Shown piece after piece: positions 13,104 to 24,200 of a stretch of DNA of 64,000 nt. The stretch comes from Liolophura sinensis. Its lineage: Eukaryota > Mollusca > Polyplacophora > Chitonida > Chitonidae. Below the pieces are notes generated by a model that was not told the DNA's origin, made no database searches, and saw only the letters and a program-made list of their open reading frames with translations. The translations under genes and the position numbers were made by a program. The DNA lies in NCBI RefSeq assembly GCF_032854445.1, contig NC_088300.1, forward strand, positions 68,670,984 through 68,734,983, read 5' to 3'. The stretch's first letter is position 1, and each line of letters starts with the position of its first letter.

Positions 13104-14578
13104 CTGACCGTTGACGGCCATGTTTATCTTTCCGGACAACTTCCGTCGTGTGACGCCCCTACACGGCTAAACATGCAGCTGGCAAGGGAGGGAACCATGC
13201 AAAGCACTACGGTCGTGGCTATCTTTGTTGTAGGCTACTGAAAAAACAGGCAACATCACACTGTTGACAGATTAAATTGTAGCCATGGAACACACAGTGA
13301 GAAGATACATCTAGATGGATATGTTTGATTTCCTGGCAATACCGTATTATTTTATCGCTGGACATTTAACACCACTGGCATCATTTTGGTCACATCAATG
13401 TATCACGTACATCAGTTCCATAGAACTAGTTTATTTATCAATCATGAGTGCTGCCTCACTGAATTACCATGACTGGAATGCATGGTCATGACGAAGATAT
13501 ACATGCATACTGGCATTCTGTCACAATGAACATATTGTCACATACAGGCCCTTCATTTCCTTTGTATATATAGTGTGCTAGCGTTGTCGATTGGCTATTG
13601 TGTAATGCCGAACTCAGAAACTTTTAACATATGCGACTGCAGTCAGTTTTACGGCTGGAGGAAACTGAAGTAAACCAAATTCACCCTTGTGATGTAGGCT
13701 TACATGTCATGAAGTGTACACCTATTGGTGGAAGGTAAGTGATATTCGAATGAACTTCATGCAAGACTACATGAATCATGACACAATTAAGTATCACCAT
13801 AGCCCCAAGTGCGAACACGCCTATCAATGATTGTCCTGTCAGTGGCTGAGACTGAACCGACACTTTGTGTAGTAGTGATGAAAAGATCGGCCTATACGAG
13901 AAAGATAGAAATGGAGCTTTTCTGACCTACTTCGTGATTTCACCTATCAGTAATATATTTTTTAAATAATTTTACAATTTTTCTGATAAACCATATTGCC
14001 TCTTGGCACTATTATTTAAGACTTTTTTTTATGCAAAAACTTACGAGAAATGCACCAAAGGCGATGCCAAATTTAATTAACATGGTTGTCATTTGCATTA
14101 AAATCAATTTAGCAATATTAAACAGTGAACAGTGGCTACACTAGACCGGAGACATCAGTGTTTCTAGTCCACAATCGTAAGTACCCTTAGCCTACAAACT
14201 CAACTCGTGTAAAGGAAGCCTGCATCTCTGTTGAATGTTCCACAAACAATACTGTGCAATGTGTGGAAACAGACTGCGCAATAGTGCCTCCGAGGAAACC
14301 AAGCTTAACTTATCTTACGGCAAGTTCTATGGCAGTCTACAGTGAACACCATAGGCCTGGGTTCTGAAGAAATCACATCACACTTCTGGTGACTTCCTCT
14401 ACCTGTTGCCAAGATAGATGTAATCGATCATACTTCAATTTCAATTTCAGTAAAAGAACAATCAATATTTGAGTTAATTTTATGAAATAAAATTTAATGG
14501 TACAGTTTTGGAAGACAATAAGCCTGTTTCATTGGAAATGAAACAATACATACAAAATGCACCAGAGTTCGATAAAAT
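13104..14578. other. Spacer between SF3A2 3' end and the RIM-like exon; nothing identified
   Basis: Should contain the start-bearing exon and promoter of the RIM-like gene if that reading is right, but no exon could be supported. A short, weakly SINE-like stretch lies at about 13590-13680. Confidence 0.4.
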
Positions 14579-14584
14579 TTTATT
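14579..14584 (-). terminator. SF3A2: Possible SF3A2 polyadenylation signal
   Basis: An AATAAA hexamer on the minus strand lies about 240 nt past the SF3A2 stop, a plausible 3' UTR length. Hexamers are common in such AT-rich DNA, so this is a weak call. Confidence 0.35.
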
Positions 14585-14822
14585 CATGTTTATGATGTTC
14601 CAAATAATGATTCATGTATAGACACATACATTTTCCATTGTAAATCAGTGTTTGAACTGTTACATTTACCAAAAACAGACTCCTATGCATGACAATAAAA
14701 TTTTAATTTCAGACAAAATAAAAACATATCTGAAAGTCAACATTCATGAATTCACTGAACACGATTATCGAAAGTCTTCTCATCTGTTATGACCCTAAGA
14801 AACAGGGTGGACAAAAACTTGA

Positions 14823-15227
14823 CTATGATGATGGGGGTGGTGGAGGGGGTGGAGCCATGGGCGGGCCCGTTGATGTTGGAGGTGGTACCGGTGGCGGTAC
14901 AGGTGGGGGAGGGGGTGCAGATGGTGGTGGAGGGCCAGGGGTTGGGATGTGGGAGGGAGGAGCTGGAGGGGGGCCACCAGGAGGAGGCATGGGTGGAGGC
15001 GGTCTCATCGGGGGTGGACCTCCTGCCAACATCGGGGGTACAGGTGGAGGGGGTGGCATGCGTGGAGGGGGTGGCATACCCTGTCTGGGTGGAGGAGGCA
15101 TGCCTGGGCGAGGAGGGGTTGGGCCAAAGTTAGGGGCTCCTGGAGTATGTATGGGAGGGGGTGGAGGCTGGGGAAGAGAACTCTGAAGAGCTTTTGGGTC
15201 ATACTTGAAGGCAAACTGCAGGAAGAA
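14823..15227 (-). CDS. SF3A2: SF3A2 last exon, proline-rich C-terminal tail
   Basis: The terminal exon starts FFLQFAFKYDPKALQ after a CAG acceptor and runs into runs of prolines broken by Gly, Met, Ala and Arg, ending PPPSS before TAG. The GC-rich strand composition opens Gly-rich frames on the plus strand, which are shadows. The tail length (about 115 residues) fits invertebrate SF3A2; low-complexity tails of this kind vary widely between species. Confidence 0.93.
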   Translation of the reverse strand, partial: FFLQFAFKYDPKALQSSLPQPPPPPIHTPGAPNFGPTPPRPGMPPPPRQGMPPPPRMPPPPPVPPMLAGGPPPMRPPPPMPPPGGPPPAPPSHIPTPGPPPPSAPPPPPVPPPVPPPTSTGPPMAPPPPPPPSS

Positions 15228-18200
15228 CTGAAAGAGAAAGCAAATATTCAAAATTATAACATGCTACATGTTAACATACATGTGCAGTAATGTTAATAGC
15301 AAATGACGTCCATTAAGTAACAGAAATTGATCAATTTTACAAAAATCAGCTTGTTCAAGAAACCTACATGTAGCAATATTCCAGTACAACAGTATATATT
15401 ATTTTCCAAGAGAATACAACACATTAAACTACATCAACTTCCACTAGGGTTTAATAGAGTATATTGCACAGTTGAACACCATAAATATTTTTTTCTCCTG
15501 AAAGGTGGATATGATAACAAACAAGACCTGAAGCACCAACATTCACCGTGCATTATTCTATTGATTACTTATACTATGACAATATCATGATTTTGTGCAT
15601 CTGAACACTGTTTTTAGGTGTCGACCTTCACATACTAGTGTACAGAGCGTGACATCGTACATGAGGTATTTCATGAGATTGTGTCTTATTGCGGGACATA
15701 GAAATGTTAAAAGAAATGTTTAAGTTGACTACAAAGCTTGTATGAAGATGTATAAGAAAAGTGATATCAAACTGAGTGGAATATTATTTTTATCAGTGAG
15801 GGAAATCCTCACATTTCACCTTACAATAAATTATAAAATTATCTTTTCCACAATCACTGCCTAACTTTTAAGAGATCTCTGAAATTCCCAGGCTATCAAC
15901 ACAAATATCGACAGCAGGTAATCCAATCCAGATGTTCAATGCACAAGAGCTTGCTATATTACAGAATAGCAAAGTCTGAATGTCAGTTTAAACCCCATTC
16001 TCAACATAATCATGGTGCTCACAATGAAAATTCATACAAGACCATCTCTGCATGACAGATCATATTCACAAAATGCTGATTTACCTGCTTTGTGTCCCTG
16101 TTCCAAACTGACCATAACTTTTTAGAGTCTTTGTCCACTTCTCGACTTGGCACCTGAAAACACAGCGGACAGTTTATTTATTGAATTGGTGTATTGAACT
16201 ACTTGGCTAAAATGAGGAGAAACAAGAGGAACCGCAGCTAACGCTCTAGTGGGGAATGTTGCATTGATGGTCATTTTGAAAACTTGGCCAAAAAGGAGAA
16301 TACCTGGCAGAGCAAGAAAAATTGCAGCAGGACTCTAGGAGGAAATGTTGCTTTAATGGTCAACTTGAAAACTTGGCTAACATGAGGAGAGCTGGCAGAG
16401 GAACAAGAGGACTCCCAGTAGGACTCCAGGAGGAAGTGTTGCATTGGTCATCTAGAAAACTTGGCTAACATGAGGAGAGGAACTGACAGAGGAAAAAGAG
16501 GAATCCCAGTAGGACTCCAGGAGGAAGTGTTGCATTGGTCATCTAGAAAACTTGGTTAACATGAGGAGAGGAACTGACAGAGGAACAAGAGGAATCCCAG
16601 TAGGGCTCCAGGAGGAAGTGTTGCATTGGTCATCTTGAAAACTTGGTTAACATGAGGAGAGGAACTGACAGAGAAACAAGAGGAATCCCAGTAGGACTTT
16701 ACGAGGAAGTGTTGCATTGGTCATCTTGAAAACTTGGTTAACATGAGGAGAGGAACTGACAGAGGAACAAGAGGAATCCCAGTAGGACTCCAGGAGGAAG
16801 TGTTGCATTGGTCATCTAGAAAACTTGGTTAACATGAGGAGAGGAACTGACAGAGGAACAAGAGGAATCCCAGTAGGACTTTACGAGGAAGTGTTGCATT
16901 GGTCATCTAGAAAACTTGGTTAACATGAGGAGAGGAACTGACAGAGGAACAAGAGGAATCCCAGTAGGGCTCCAGGAGGAAGTGTTGCATTGGTCATCTT
17001 GAAAACTTGGTTAACATGAGGAGAGGAACTGACAGAGAAACAAGAGGAATCCCAGTAGGGCTCCAGGAGGAAGTGTTGCATTGGTCATCTAGAAAACTTG
17101 GTTAACATGAGGAAAGGAACTGACAGAGGAACAAGAGGAATCCCAGTAGGGCTCCAGGAGGAAGTGTTGCATTGGTCATCTTGAAAACTTGGTTAACATG
17201 AGGAGAAGAACTGACAGAGGAACAAGAGGGATCCCAGCAGGACTCTAGGAGGAAGTGTTGCATTGGTCATCTTGAAAACTTGGTTAACATGAGGAGAGGA
17301 ACTGACAGAGGAACAAGAGGGATCCCAGTAGGACTCTAGGAGGAAGTGTTGCATTGGTCATCTTGAAAACTTGGCTAACATGAGGAGAAGAACTGACAGA
17401 GGAACAAGAGGAATCCCAGTAGGGCTCCAGGAGGAAGTGTTGCATTGGTCATCTTGAAAACTTGGCTAACATGAGGAGAGGAACTGACAGAGGAAAAAGA
17501 GGAATCCCAGTAGGACTCTAGGAGGAAATGTAGCATAAATTGAGGAGGAAATTTTGGTGAAACCGAGGGGGAAACAAAGAATTGATTGCAAAGGGTTTTA
17601 CATAGTTGATCTACTGCATACCTCTCTCCATAAAGGTGACCACAACACAAAGGTGGTGAAATGTCCAGTAGGACAACTCTACTGGGGTTCATAGAAGTCA
17701 TTTTTGCACATACCGATCACCACTGTCTGAGCGAAATTGAGTTTTTGTTTCAGCTGAAATTGATCTGTTTTTTGTTTTGACCGAATGTTCGAGATACTAA
17801 AATTGAATATTTTTGTACTATACTATATCAGAGTAATTATCACTCCCCGTACATGAACTTAAGCTTGTCTCCTAGTTGATACTGCCAACTGATAACCCGT
17901 GCACATTGCAGTTATTGTTACATGTATTTCAGGATACTAGTTCAGTGAAGTGTGAAGACCTGCCCAGAAAGCTTACAACCTAGAGTTGTCTAGATTGACT
18001 GAAACTCACAACATGAGCAATTGCAATTGGTTGTGATGTCACCTTTAAAAAATATTCAAGTCATGAATCAGACAGAGGGGCCATGCATTAATGGCTTATG
18101 GAATAGGTGGTTGTCACTCTCAGTTTTTGAAAGGAAATGTCAAAAATGATCTAAAGAAAAAAAAAAAAGATTTGAGAAAATCAAAATCATGCAACACCTT

Positions 18201-21200
18201 ACATGTATACTAGAAACTAATGTGAATAGTGGATCCAGATGAATGTTCTGTGCACTATCTAAATTCTCTTGAAACATTGTCATTACTTGTCAAAATGAAC
18301 GAAGATTTCAATCAACGAAATCAGTTCAAAAAGGAAGTTTGACTTGATAGGGTACTAGTCACACGAATTTACTGTGAAAATCAGCCACCGGTAATGAAAA
18401 TTAAGGGATCCACAAATAGTGATTACTTGATGAAGTATAGACTACTATGATTTTTAAATCCAAAGGCCACATATTTAGAGAGTTAAAATACAAGGCTACA
18501 TCATCATGTGCTTTATGTATCAATGAATTGTCACTTTTTCCATGACCAATAGTGGAATACGCCTGGATCTCAACAACCCAAAGTCCTGCCTGGCACACAT
18601 CTCCATGTTCAGTCTTTGAACAAAAAACTCTCTTTTATAGCGAATCGATGTCGCTGCTAAATGTTCATATCTGTTTTAATTTCGCTGCTATAATAAGCCA
18701 TTTATAAAACTTCAGAGTCCCGTAAACGAAACTTGGAAGAAAACTGCACTCGCATGCAGTTATCCGCGCTACGCTAATCTCAAAAACAGAGCAATCAGAA
18801 GCCAAAGTAGGTAAGCCGAGGAGCGAGTTGGCAGAGACCAAAGAAGCGTCAGTTAGATTTCATACACCCCTCTACTTCCAAAAATTGCCTTCTTAAATCT
18901 CATCAATGGAGAGGGTCATGAAAAATTCCCAAAAAATGAAATAACTCTTAACCCGAATTTATGTAAAATTTTGAATATTTCTTTCAAAAACAACCTCAAA
19001 TTGAATATATATAACCAGTTACTGAGTTTTTTAAGTCAATCCACGGACCAAGTACAGGCTCGTCCAGAAGACTTCTAAGAGCCCCTGTTCTAGTATCGAG
19101 ATGTATTCATCTGTGTGTGTCTGATTATTAATGTTTTAAACCATATTCAAGAATATTTCACTTATGATGGTGGTCAGGCTTACAGGTGAATCAAACCCCC
19201 AAGTTATGCCAGGCACCTGACAATACTCCTAACACAGGCATGACAGGGCCACAATTCTGCCAGTATTAAGTAGTGTCACACTCACCTTAAATGCAATGGT
19301 CTCATATGGTTCTGCTGCAAACAGCAAATACTGCCACTTTTTGTCTGGGGGTTCCACTTTCTGTTCATAGGCAGACATGAACCTGTGTCTGGGGGTGATC
19401 CCTTCCACTATCTCAGGGTAGTCAATCTGACACAGAAATTTAATACTGACATTTGACAAAACTGACTGTTAATTAATATGCATTGCAGAATGTCATGTAC
19501 ATACAGAGTTTTCATATCTTGACATTATTGGAGCTAAGGTAAAAAGTAATTCAGATCACATGTACGTACAAGGTACTGGGAATATTACAGAAAGTCTGTG
19601 GAGTACAGAAAAATGGGTGCATGCGTGGACCCTACTGGGGTATTGGTGGGCCACAGCAGGGTATGAGTGGTGAGCCCTAGTAAGGTATAGGTGAACCTTA
19701 GTTGAGTATGAGTGGACCCTAGTGGTGCATGGGTGGACTCTAGTGGGGTATGGCTGGATCACAGCAGGTTATAGGTGGATCACACCGGGTTATGAGTGGA
19801 CCCTTATGGGGTATGGGTGGACCCTTGTGGTGTAGTGGTGGATCACAGCGGGTTATAGGTGGATCACAGCGGGTTATAGGTGGATCACACCGGGTTATGA
19901 GTGGACCCTGGTGGGGTGTGAGTGGACCCTAGAGGGGTATGGGTGGGACGTAGTGGATCATAGGTGCCCCAGAGGGTTACAGATGGACCCTAACGGGGTA
20001 TGGATGGACCCCAGTCGATTAATAGCGGACCCTAGTCAGGTATGGGTGGAACCTAGAATGCTATGGGTGGGGCCGCAGTGAGTTATGACTGGCCATGGCG
20101 GGTTCCGGGAGGACCCTAGTGTGGTATGGGTAGAACCTAGTGGGCTATGAGTGGACACTAGTGGAGCATAGATGGAGCTTACCCGGTGTTGAGTGAACCC
20201 TAGTGAGGTATAAGTGGACACAAGTGAAGTATGGGTGGACTCCAGTCGAGAATTGGTGGACCCTAGTGACGTATGGGTGGACTCTAATGGGATATGGGCG
20301 GATCCTGTGGGGTATGGTAATAGCAGACTGAAACATGGGCGTCTTTTTATTTGCAGTAGGATGATGCTTCTGGGCACTTTGCCCACTTCTACTACCACAA
20401 TGCACTGTAGATTTAGGCCGTGATGTCATCATGATATAGGTTTATTACCTGGAAAAGAAGACTCTGCTGTGAGGATTCCTCATCTCTCTGCTTGGTTACT
20501 TTGTAACCAGGGCGACCGATTTTCACAAATTTCTTGATGTCAACTCTGGGCTTTTCTGGAGCAGGCTGAGCTGGGGCTTCCTTAGCCTCCTTGGCTGCAC
20601 GTCGAGCTCTGAACACAAGCAATCGTAAGGAAATTATTCTCAACAATAAAATTTGCTTTCTGTCCACTTCCTTTAAATGCATATAAGACCACTACCTGAT
20701 GTGAGCTTTAAAGACAGCTTATTTCACTTAACACATATTTTAAGCTAAATTGTGTGCAATATTGATTCTCTCTGCAAGATTCTGGCCTATTTTTATCAAA
20801 TGTCTCGTACGTTAAGTCCAAAATTCAAACACAGCTACCATAAACATGTTTTCCTCTAGGACATATAAAATTTGTACACTGATCCTTTACTGCAGAGCAA
20901 TGTACCACGCACAACTGGACTTCTTTCCTGTTCTAGGTTTGACTTTTATATCCAACTGTAATTTGCAGTAAGTTGTGAGTTGCTTAAAGGATACATGAAA
21001 AGGTATTATAGATGGTTTGCAATGGCAGACATCTTTGAGGTAAGTTTGTGTATAGTGCCCATTGTATGCCCTTACCAGCCAACGGCCTCTGTCCAGTTTA
21101 GGTCACCTCTAACAATAGACACCCAGTGGGTCATACACAAACTTACCTCAAAGATGACTGCCACTGCAAACCGTCTATAAAACCATGAGTGCATGTATGG

Positions 21201-23291
21201 TTTTAAGAAAAATGAAGAAAGATATGCTACCACAATTTTTTTTTTTCATTTTTGAGGCATATTTTTTATTTCTTAATGATTCCTCTATTTTTCACATATT
21301 TTCTCTCAATAGTTGAAAATATTCAGAAATAAAGTCATCGATGAACATACTGGAAATGGGGGACCAGCACAGCACCCCCCATTCTGGCTCTCCTTCTAAC
21401 GAACCTGTTTTCACAGCTATCATCACTGATGTGACCACAGCAGGCTTGTTAATTTCTGGACTGATCAATGGGGCCTTAAGAAAACTGTACTTTAAGGCCA
21501 TTTTTATGGCCCAAAAAGAAAGTTAAGAGGCTATTTTGTACTCTTAAATATTATATATATATTTATACATATATATATATATTGTATTCAGAAAGAAATT
21601 GAAGTGTTTCTCGTATCCCTGAATAAAAACAAATCATGGAATAGCCTAGAAACTCACAGACCTCATTCACAAACAAACTTCATCCCACTTTTAGCAGACT
21701 ATTTAATAGTATTTTCCTTTATATTTAGGCATTACATACTGTAATATTTAAGAAAATATAAGTATAACACTTACAAATTTGCCTGATGCTTTTTCCCTTG
21801 AGTGTGAGCTAAATAACTGCCCTGGAAAGAAAATTGTCACAACTGTTCAAGGTATCGCGTATTTTTAAATAGTTGCAATTTTGATTCCTCTGATCAAATG
21901 AAGATAAACTTTTCCACACGCTTATTTATTTATTTGATTTCTATTAGTCAAGAATATTTCACTTATACACAGTGGCCAGCACTGTTGAGGGAGGAAACCG
22001 TGGAAAACCCACGACCATCTGCAGGTTGTTGACAGGCCTTCCCATGTATGGCCGCAGAGGAAGCCAGCATGGGCTGGACTTGAACTCACATCGACTGCAT
22101 TGGTGAGAGGCTCCTAGGTCACCGCGCCGCGCTGCTTTTCCACATATATGAAAAAATCAGTAATGGGTTCTCAATTGTGAAGCATGAAGAGCAATCTCAA
22201 TGCCACAAATTAGGTGATTTAGCCAAACGATGCAAATCAGTAATAAGAGAAATTCTTATAAAGAAATTTTCATTTTCTTGCATTTTGGGCATTTATTAAC
22301 ACTTTTCAGTCAGGTGTATTGTAAAATGTTCAACCCCAATATTCATCATATTAAATAAGTTATATCAGCTATTTCCTGAAAACATTCAGGTAACTTTCTT
22401 TCAGTAATACAGTTGTATATTTAATAATTTGTAACTTTCCATTTTCAATGTTCTGTGATAAATGGCTCAATTCCCTTCACCAAAGATTTCACTTACCTCG
22501 TTGTTGTGTAGCGTAAGACAAAGTTTGCACTCATAAGATCCCAAGTGATTTTTCATAAAATATGGGTCCTACAATAAAAATCAATACATAAATGAACCAC
22601 TAAATAAAATTGGCTTTACAATATTTCAAAGTTCACAATAAGAACATGAAAAGCACAAAGACATTACAGTGATATCCATGAGTGACATCCCAGTGATAAA
22701 TGACATCTGTTTTACTTGCTTTTTTTCAGCAGGGCAGTATCCCTGTTTATCTGAATATCATTATTTTGAAATTTGATAACCAACTCTCAGAAAAACACAT
22801 TATTTAGAAGATTAATTTAATCTTGTTTAATCTTGCTTCTAGTGTGAGTGTCCCACAATGTTACGTCTTCAGGGTGAAATTTGTACATCAAGACATACAC
22901 ATTGACTTGAGTCCAAGGGTGGAAAAAGCAGGCTTTAGTAATTCTATTTCAAGCTATAACCTCTATGGATATGTTGTTTAATCCTTTGATAAGGTTCACA
23001 TTTGCAGTTTTATCGCTCATTACAAATAAAATGATGCCATGAAATTAAATGAACATATGTATATAAAATATCAAACGCCGTGTTGTTTTTATTTATAAAA
23101 GCATTCTCATTATTAACTGATATAACCCGACTTTCTCTAAACATGAAATACCAAACAGCAGAAACCTTATTTAAATCAATAGTCTCCAGAGCCAGCTGTC
23201 TCAGCCTCTCCCGGCGGTCACGATTGGACTCGGAGGCGGAGGCCACACCTCCTGACCCAGTTTTCCCTCCAGCTCGATGCTGGAAATCCAT
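14823..23291 (-). CDS. SF3A2: Splicing factor 3A subunit 2 (SF3a66/SAP62), complete, 7 coding exons
   Basis: SF3A2 is a subunit of the U2 snRNP SF3a complex and acts in the nucleus in branch-site recognition and prespliceosome assembly. Coding exons, in transcript order: 23166-23291, 22497-22568, 21775-21821, 20449-20608, 19286-19426, 16085-16153, 14823-15227. All junctions are GT-AG, and the phases close to 1020 nt (339 residues plus TAG). The N-terminus MDFQHRAGGKTGSGG is the family signature. A matrin-type C2H2 zinc finger is split over exons 2 and 3 (C56, C59, H72, H78). FVKIGRPGYKVTKQRD (exon 4), RHRFMSAYEQ (exon 5) and LWSVWNRDTKQFFLQF (exons 6-7) are highly conserved family segments. 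The last ~115 residues are proline-rich, as in the family, but lack the GVHPPAP heptads of vertebrate SF3A2. The start is fixed by that N-terminus. An acceptor at 23319/23320 implies a non-coding first exon upstream. Assignment is near certain. Confidence 0.97.
16195..17560. repeat. 91-bp tandem array in SF3A2 intron 6, about 15 copies
   Basis: The unit is about 91 bp, marked by AACATGAGGAGAGGAACTGA, GGAATCCCAGTAGGACTCC and GTGTTGCATTGGTCATCT. Spacing is exactly 91 bp between the copies checked (16467, 16558, 16649). Substitutions are few in the centre and more frequent at the edges. Open frames through it are by-products of the period. It begins about 40 bp upstream, in transcript sense, of the exon at 16085-16153. 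Confidence 0.95.
19600..20320. repeat. 21-bp minisatellite in the SF3A2 intron after exon 4, about 34 copies
   Basis: Diverged 21-bp units near GGTATGGGTGGACCCTAGTG. Read in the SF3A2 sense, one frame gives heptads such as TRVHPYP and TGVHPYF, but with stops and shifts. It lies within the intron 19427-20448, between conserved exons 4 and 5. Confidence 0.9.
21006..21180. mobile_element. MITE-like element, 175 bp, long terminal inverted repeats
   Basis: Starts TTATAGATGGTTTGCAATGG and ends CCACTGCAAACCGTCTATAA, with arms of about 48 bp at roughly 90 percent complementarity by eye. Each arm contains GAGGTAAGT, a perfect 5' splice-site string, in outward-to-inward orientation. Located in SF3A2 intron 3. 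No coding capacity. Confidence 0.8.
21921..22136 (-). mobile_element. SINE-A copy in SF3A2 intron 2
   Basis: The tail side is TTATTTATTTATTTGATTTC; the body has AAGAATATTTCACTTATAC and GAAGCCAGCATGGGCTGGAC; the head region is GAGAGGCTCCTAGGTCACCG. The order gives minus-strand orientation. Confidence 0.85.
22497..22568 (-). CDS. SF3A2: SF3A2 exon 2, first half of the matrin-type zinc finger
   Basis: This 72-nt phase-0 exon encodes 24 residues including YECKLC, the two metal-binding cysteines of the U1-like/matrin zinc finger. Its histidine half (HTQGKKH) is on the next exon, 21775-21821 (47 nt). The flanking sites are a TAG acceptor and GAG/GTAAGT donor for exon 2, and a CAG acceptor for exon 3. 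The finger is known in this family to contact the U2 snRNP core; nothing here looks altered. Confidence 0.95.
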
Positions 23292-23624
23292 GATGGAGTT
23301 ACTCTGTCTTTACAAAATTCTGAAAAATAGAATAAAATTAAGAGACGACCACATTTAGCAAATCATTCTTACATTTTGCACTATTATTACAATAAACAAC
23401 TTTACTCTGTTCTCCAGTCACGGAGAGGTGCTGCTGTTCCAAGCTGATAAAAACAAAAATGTCAAATATGTCAAGTTGGAACCACAAAAACAAAGATTCG
23501 TTCATATTTTAGACCATAAGAAAACAAATCTAAAATTCACTCTTTAAACAATAAACATCAACTTGATAATGGAAGACTTGTCTATGATTATATCTCACTG
23601 AAAATTTATGTCATTAATGTTTGG

Positions 23625-23810
23625 TGTTTAATGCCGTACTTAAGAATATTTCACTTATACAACAGCAGCCAGCATTACCGAGGGAGCAAACCAGGCACAA
23701 TCTGGGAGCTTGGGAACCCACAAAAACTTGCAGGCTGCTGGCGGATCTTCCCATAAAGGGCAGGAGAGGATGTCAGCATAAGCTGAACTTTAACTCATAA
23801 TGATCACTAA
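23625..23810 (-). mobile_element. SINE-A, partial and diverged
   Basis: Contains TTAATGCCGTACTTAAGAAT, ATTTCACTTATAC, GGAGCAAACCAGGCACAATC and ACTTGCAGGCTGCTGGCGG in SINE-A order. Confidence 0.7.
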
Positions 23811-24103
23811 AAATCAGGCTATGGAGGTCCTTGTCCATCTAGATGGACTCAGTGTGCTAATTAAAACTCATCGTAACACTGAGTCCATCGCCACCTCTCA
23901 AACAAACCGCTGCACATCTCGAAGACATCTGCGCTCACAGCACCCAAACTCACCTGCACTGAAAATAGTTCTTTTTCATGCATTTGTGCCCTGAATTCAG
24001 ATGGTTGAAGTTGTTCTTGCAGACAACTGAATTGCAAATGAAAATAAAATTGTTTTCTTGGGGATTTCAATACCAAAACTCAGTTGCATTTCAAACCCAG
24101 AAG

Positions 24104-24200
24104 TATTTATTTATTTATTTATTTATTTATTTGATTGGTGTTTTACGACGTACTCAAGAGCATTTCACTTATACGACAGCGGCCAGAATTATGGTGGTAA
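24104..24200 (-). mobile_element. SINE-A, 3' end fragment with (ATTT)n tail
   Basis: (ATTT)n then GATTGGTGTTTTACGACGTA and CTTATACGACAGCGGCCAG; the rest of the body is absent. Confidence 0.8.

Noticed and set aside
12993-13241. Plus-strand frame with a signal-peptide-like start
   Set aside because: It overlaps the minus-strand RIM-like exon, which has family similarity and a proper donor; the plus frame has no supporting homology.
14746-15186. Glycine-rich 146-residue plus-strand open frame
   Set aside because: It is the complement of the proline-rich SF3A2 tail exon, which is anchored by conserved exons and splice sites.
17375-17701. Minus-strand 108-residue frame in SF3A2 intron 6
   Set aside because: Lies in the 91-bp array; it repeats with the unit and has no splice support.
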